This document shows positions 63,626-64,000 of a DNA stretch of 64,000 nt, one piece after another. The stretch covers positions 3,093,999 through 3,157,998 of the forward strand of contig CM030935.1 in assembly GCA_018136815.1 (NCBI GenBank), written 5' to 3'. The stretch comes from Isochrysis galbana (Eukaryota; Haptophyta; Isochrysidales; Isochrysidaceae). Below the pieces are notes generated by a model. It was not told the origin of the DNA. It saw only the letters and a program-made list of their open reading frames with translations, and did not search any database. How positions within the stretch are numbered: the first letter of the stretch is position 1; every line of letters starts with the position of its first letter. The position numbers and the translations under genes were made by a program.

Positions 63626-64000
63626 ATGCATCGAGCCATTCACCCACTCGCACTCACGTTCATAGTGGCTGTGCAAGTCGGCGCGACGCGTCTCTATTTT
63701 CGAAGGCCATCCAAAGTGCAGGTGGGCTCGCATGGCATGCACTCCAACTCGCCAGCAACAACCCACCTACAACCCACGGGCCGCCACAAGCGTGCGCTCT
63801 TATTTCCGTCGGCTTCCACGTATCAGATTGACGCCATGGCAGCGTCCCTTTCGAATCGTCAATACAATCATGACTTCGTGGGCATCGGCGCTCTACCAGA
63901 AGATCAAGAGCCTTCGCATGTAGCTCGTCGACTGCGCGTGATCCGGCACACTGTAAACCTTGGTCGTGGTAACAGGCGCTGGGACGTTGCACGTGCCGCG
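63626..64000 (+). CDS. secreted-protein N-terminus, runs off the window
   Basis: An open frame of 125 codons from ATG 63626 to the window end, with an in-frame TAG ten codons upstream. It starts MHRAIHPLALTFIVAVQVGA, a plausible signal peptide or signal anchor, then basic (TRLYFRRPSK) and a mixed region (STYQIDAMAASLSNRQYNHD). No intron is obvious, although CAG|GTGGGC at 63720 could be a splice site. Family not recognised; incomplete at the 3' end. Confidence 0.45.
   Translation, partial: MHRAIHPLALTFIVAVQVGATRLYFRRPSKVQVGSHGMHSNSPATTHLQPTGRHKRALLFPSASTYQIDAMAASLSNRQYNHDFVGIGALPEDQEPSHVARRLRVIRHTVNLGRGNRRWDVARAA

Overview
The window is nuclear DNA of a GC-rich, intron-bearing, flagellated protist. 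Spliced genes use GT-AG introns. They include two nucleus-encoded complex I subunits, an axonemal dynein light-chain domain, and a Pro-rich surface protein with Cys-rich modules of a kind I associate with haptophyte algae. A plant/alga-type TRF-like domain and a NUXM-type complex I subunit also point to an alga. A haptophyte is my best guess, but this is inference, not a species call. One 100-N assembly gap lies inside a satellite array (22095-22194).

Layout. 1-4.3 kb: repeats (a diverged short element and a 2.5-copy tandem repeat of about 195 bp), a small membrane-anchored cystine-knot-like ORF and a broken membrane-protein exon. 4.36-10.3 kb: a NUXM-like complex I subunit (-) divergent from an eight-exon PH/coiled-coil/UVR protein (+). 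10.5-22.3 kb: two LINE copies (10.6-12.7, -; 18.1-20.9, +, with target-site duplication), a broken ankyrin gene, an intronless ENT-type nucleoside transporter (-), a long (AG)n tract, a relic of an ERGIC-like gene and a roughly 200-bp satellite. 22.9-29.2 kb: a five-exon Pat1 mRNA-decay factor carrying an RRM (-), a hAT transposon remnant, and deoxyhypusine hydroxylase (+). 31-40 kb: a glycosyltransferase-like gene, an unknown multi-pass membrane protein, and three copies of a short retroelement-like family, one nested in another repeat and one carrying a slice of LINE ORF. 41.8-57.6 kb: stomatin-like protein 2 (+), a 1354-residue TPR/SPRY protein (-), a TRF-like/axonemal dynein p28 fusion (+), a small two-exon protein, and complex I 49-kDa subunit NDUFS2 (+). 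59.9-64 kb: a large Pro-rich/coiled-coil transmembrane protein (-) and the start of a secreted protein running off the right edge.

The genes form no operon. There is a thematic bias to mitochondria (NUXM, NDUFS2, SLP2) and possibly to cilia (p28 fusion). Several promoters carry polypurine/polypyrimidine tracts with a recurring CTCTAGAGTA-type motif. Of the 18 introns I placed exactly, 15 are phase 0. The most novel-looking items are the TRF-like/p28 fusion, the Pat1-RRM architecture, and the nested retroelement family whose insertion is shown by an uninterrupted sister copy.
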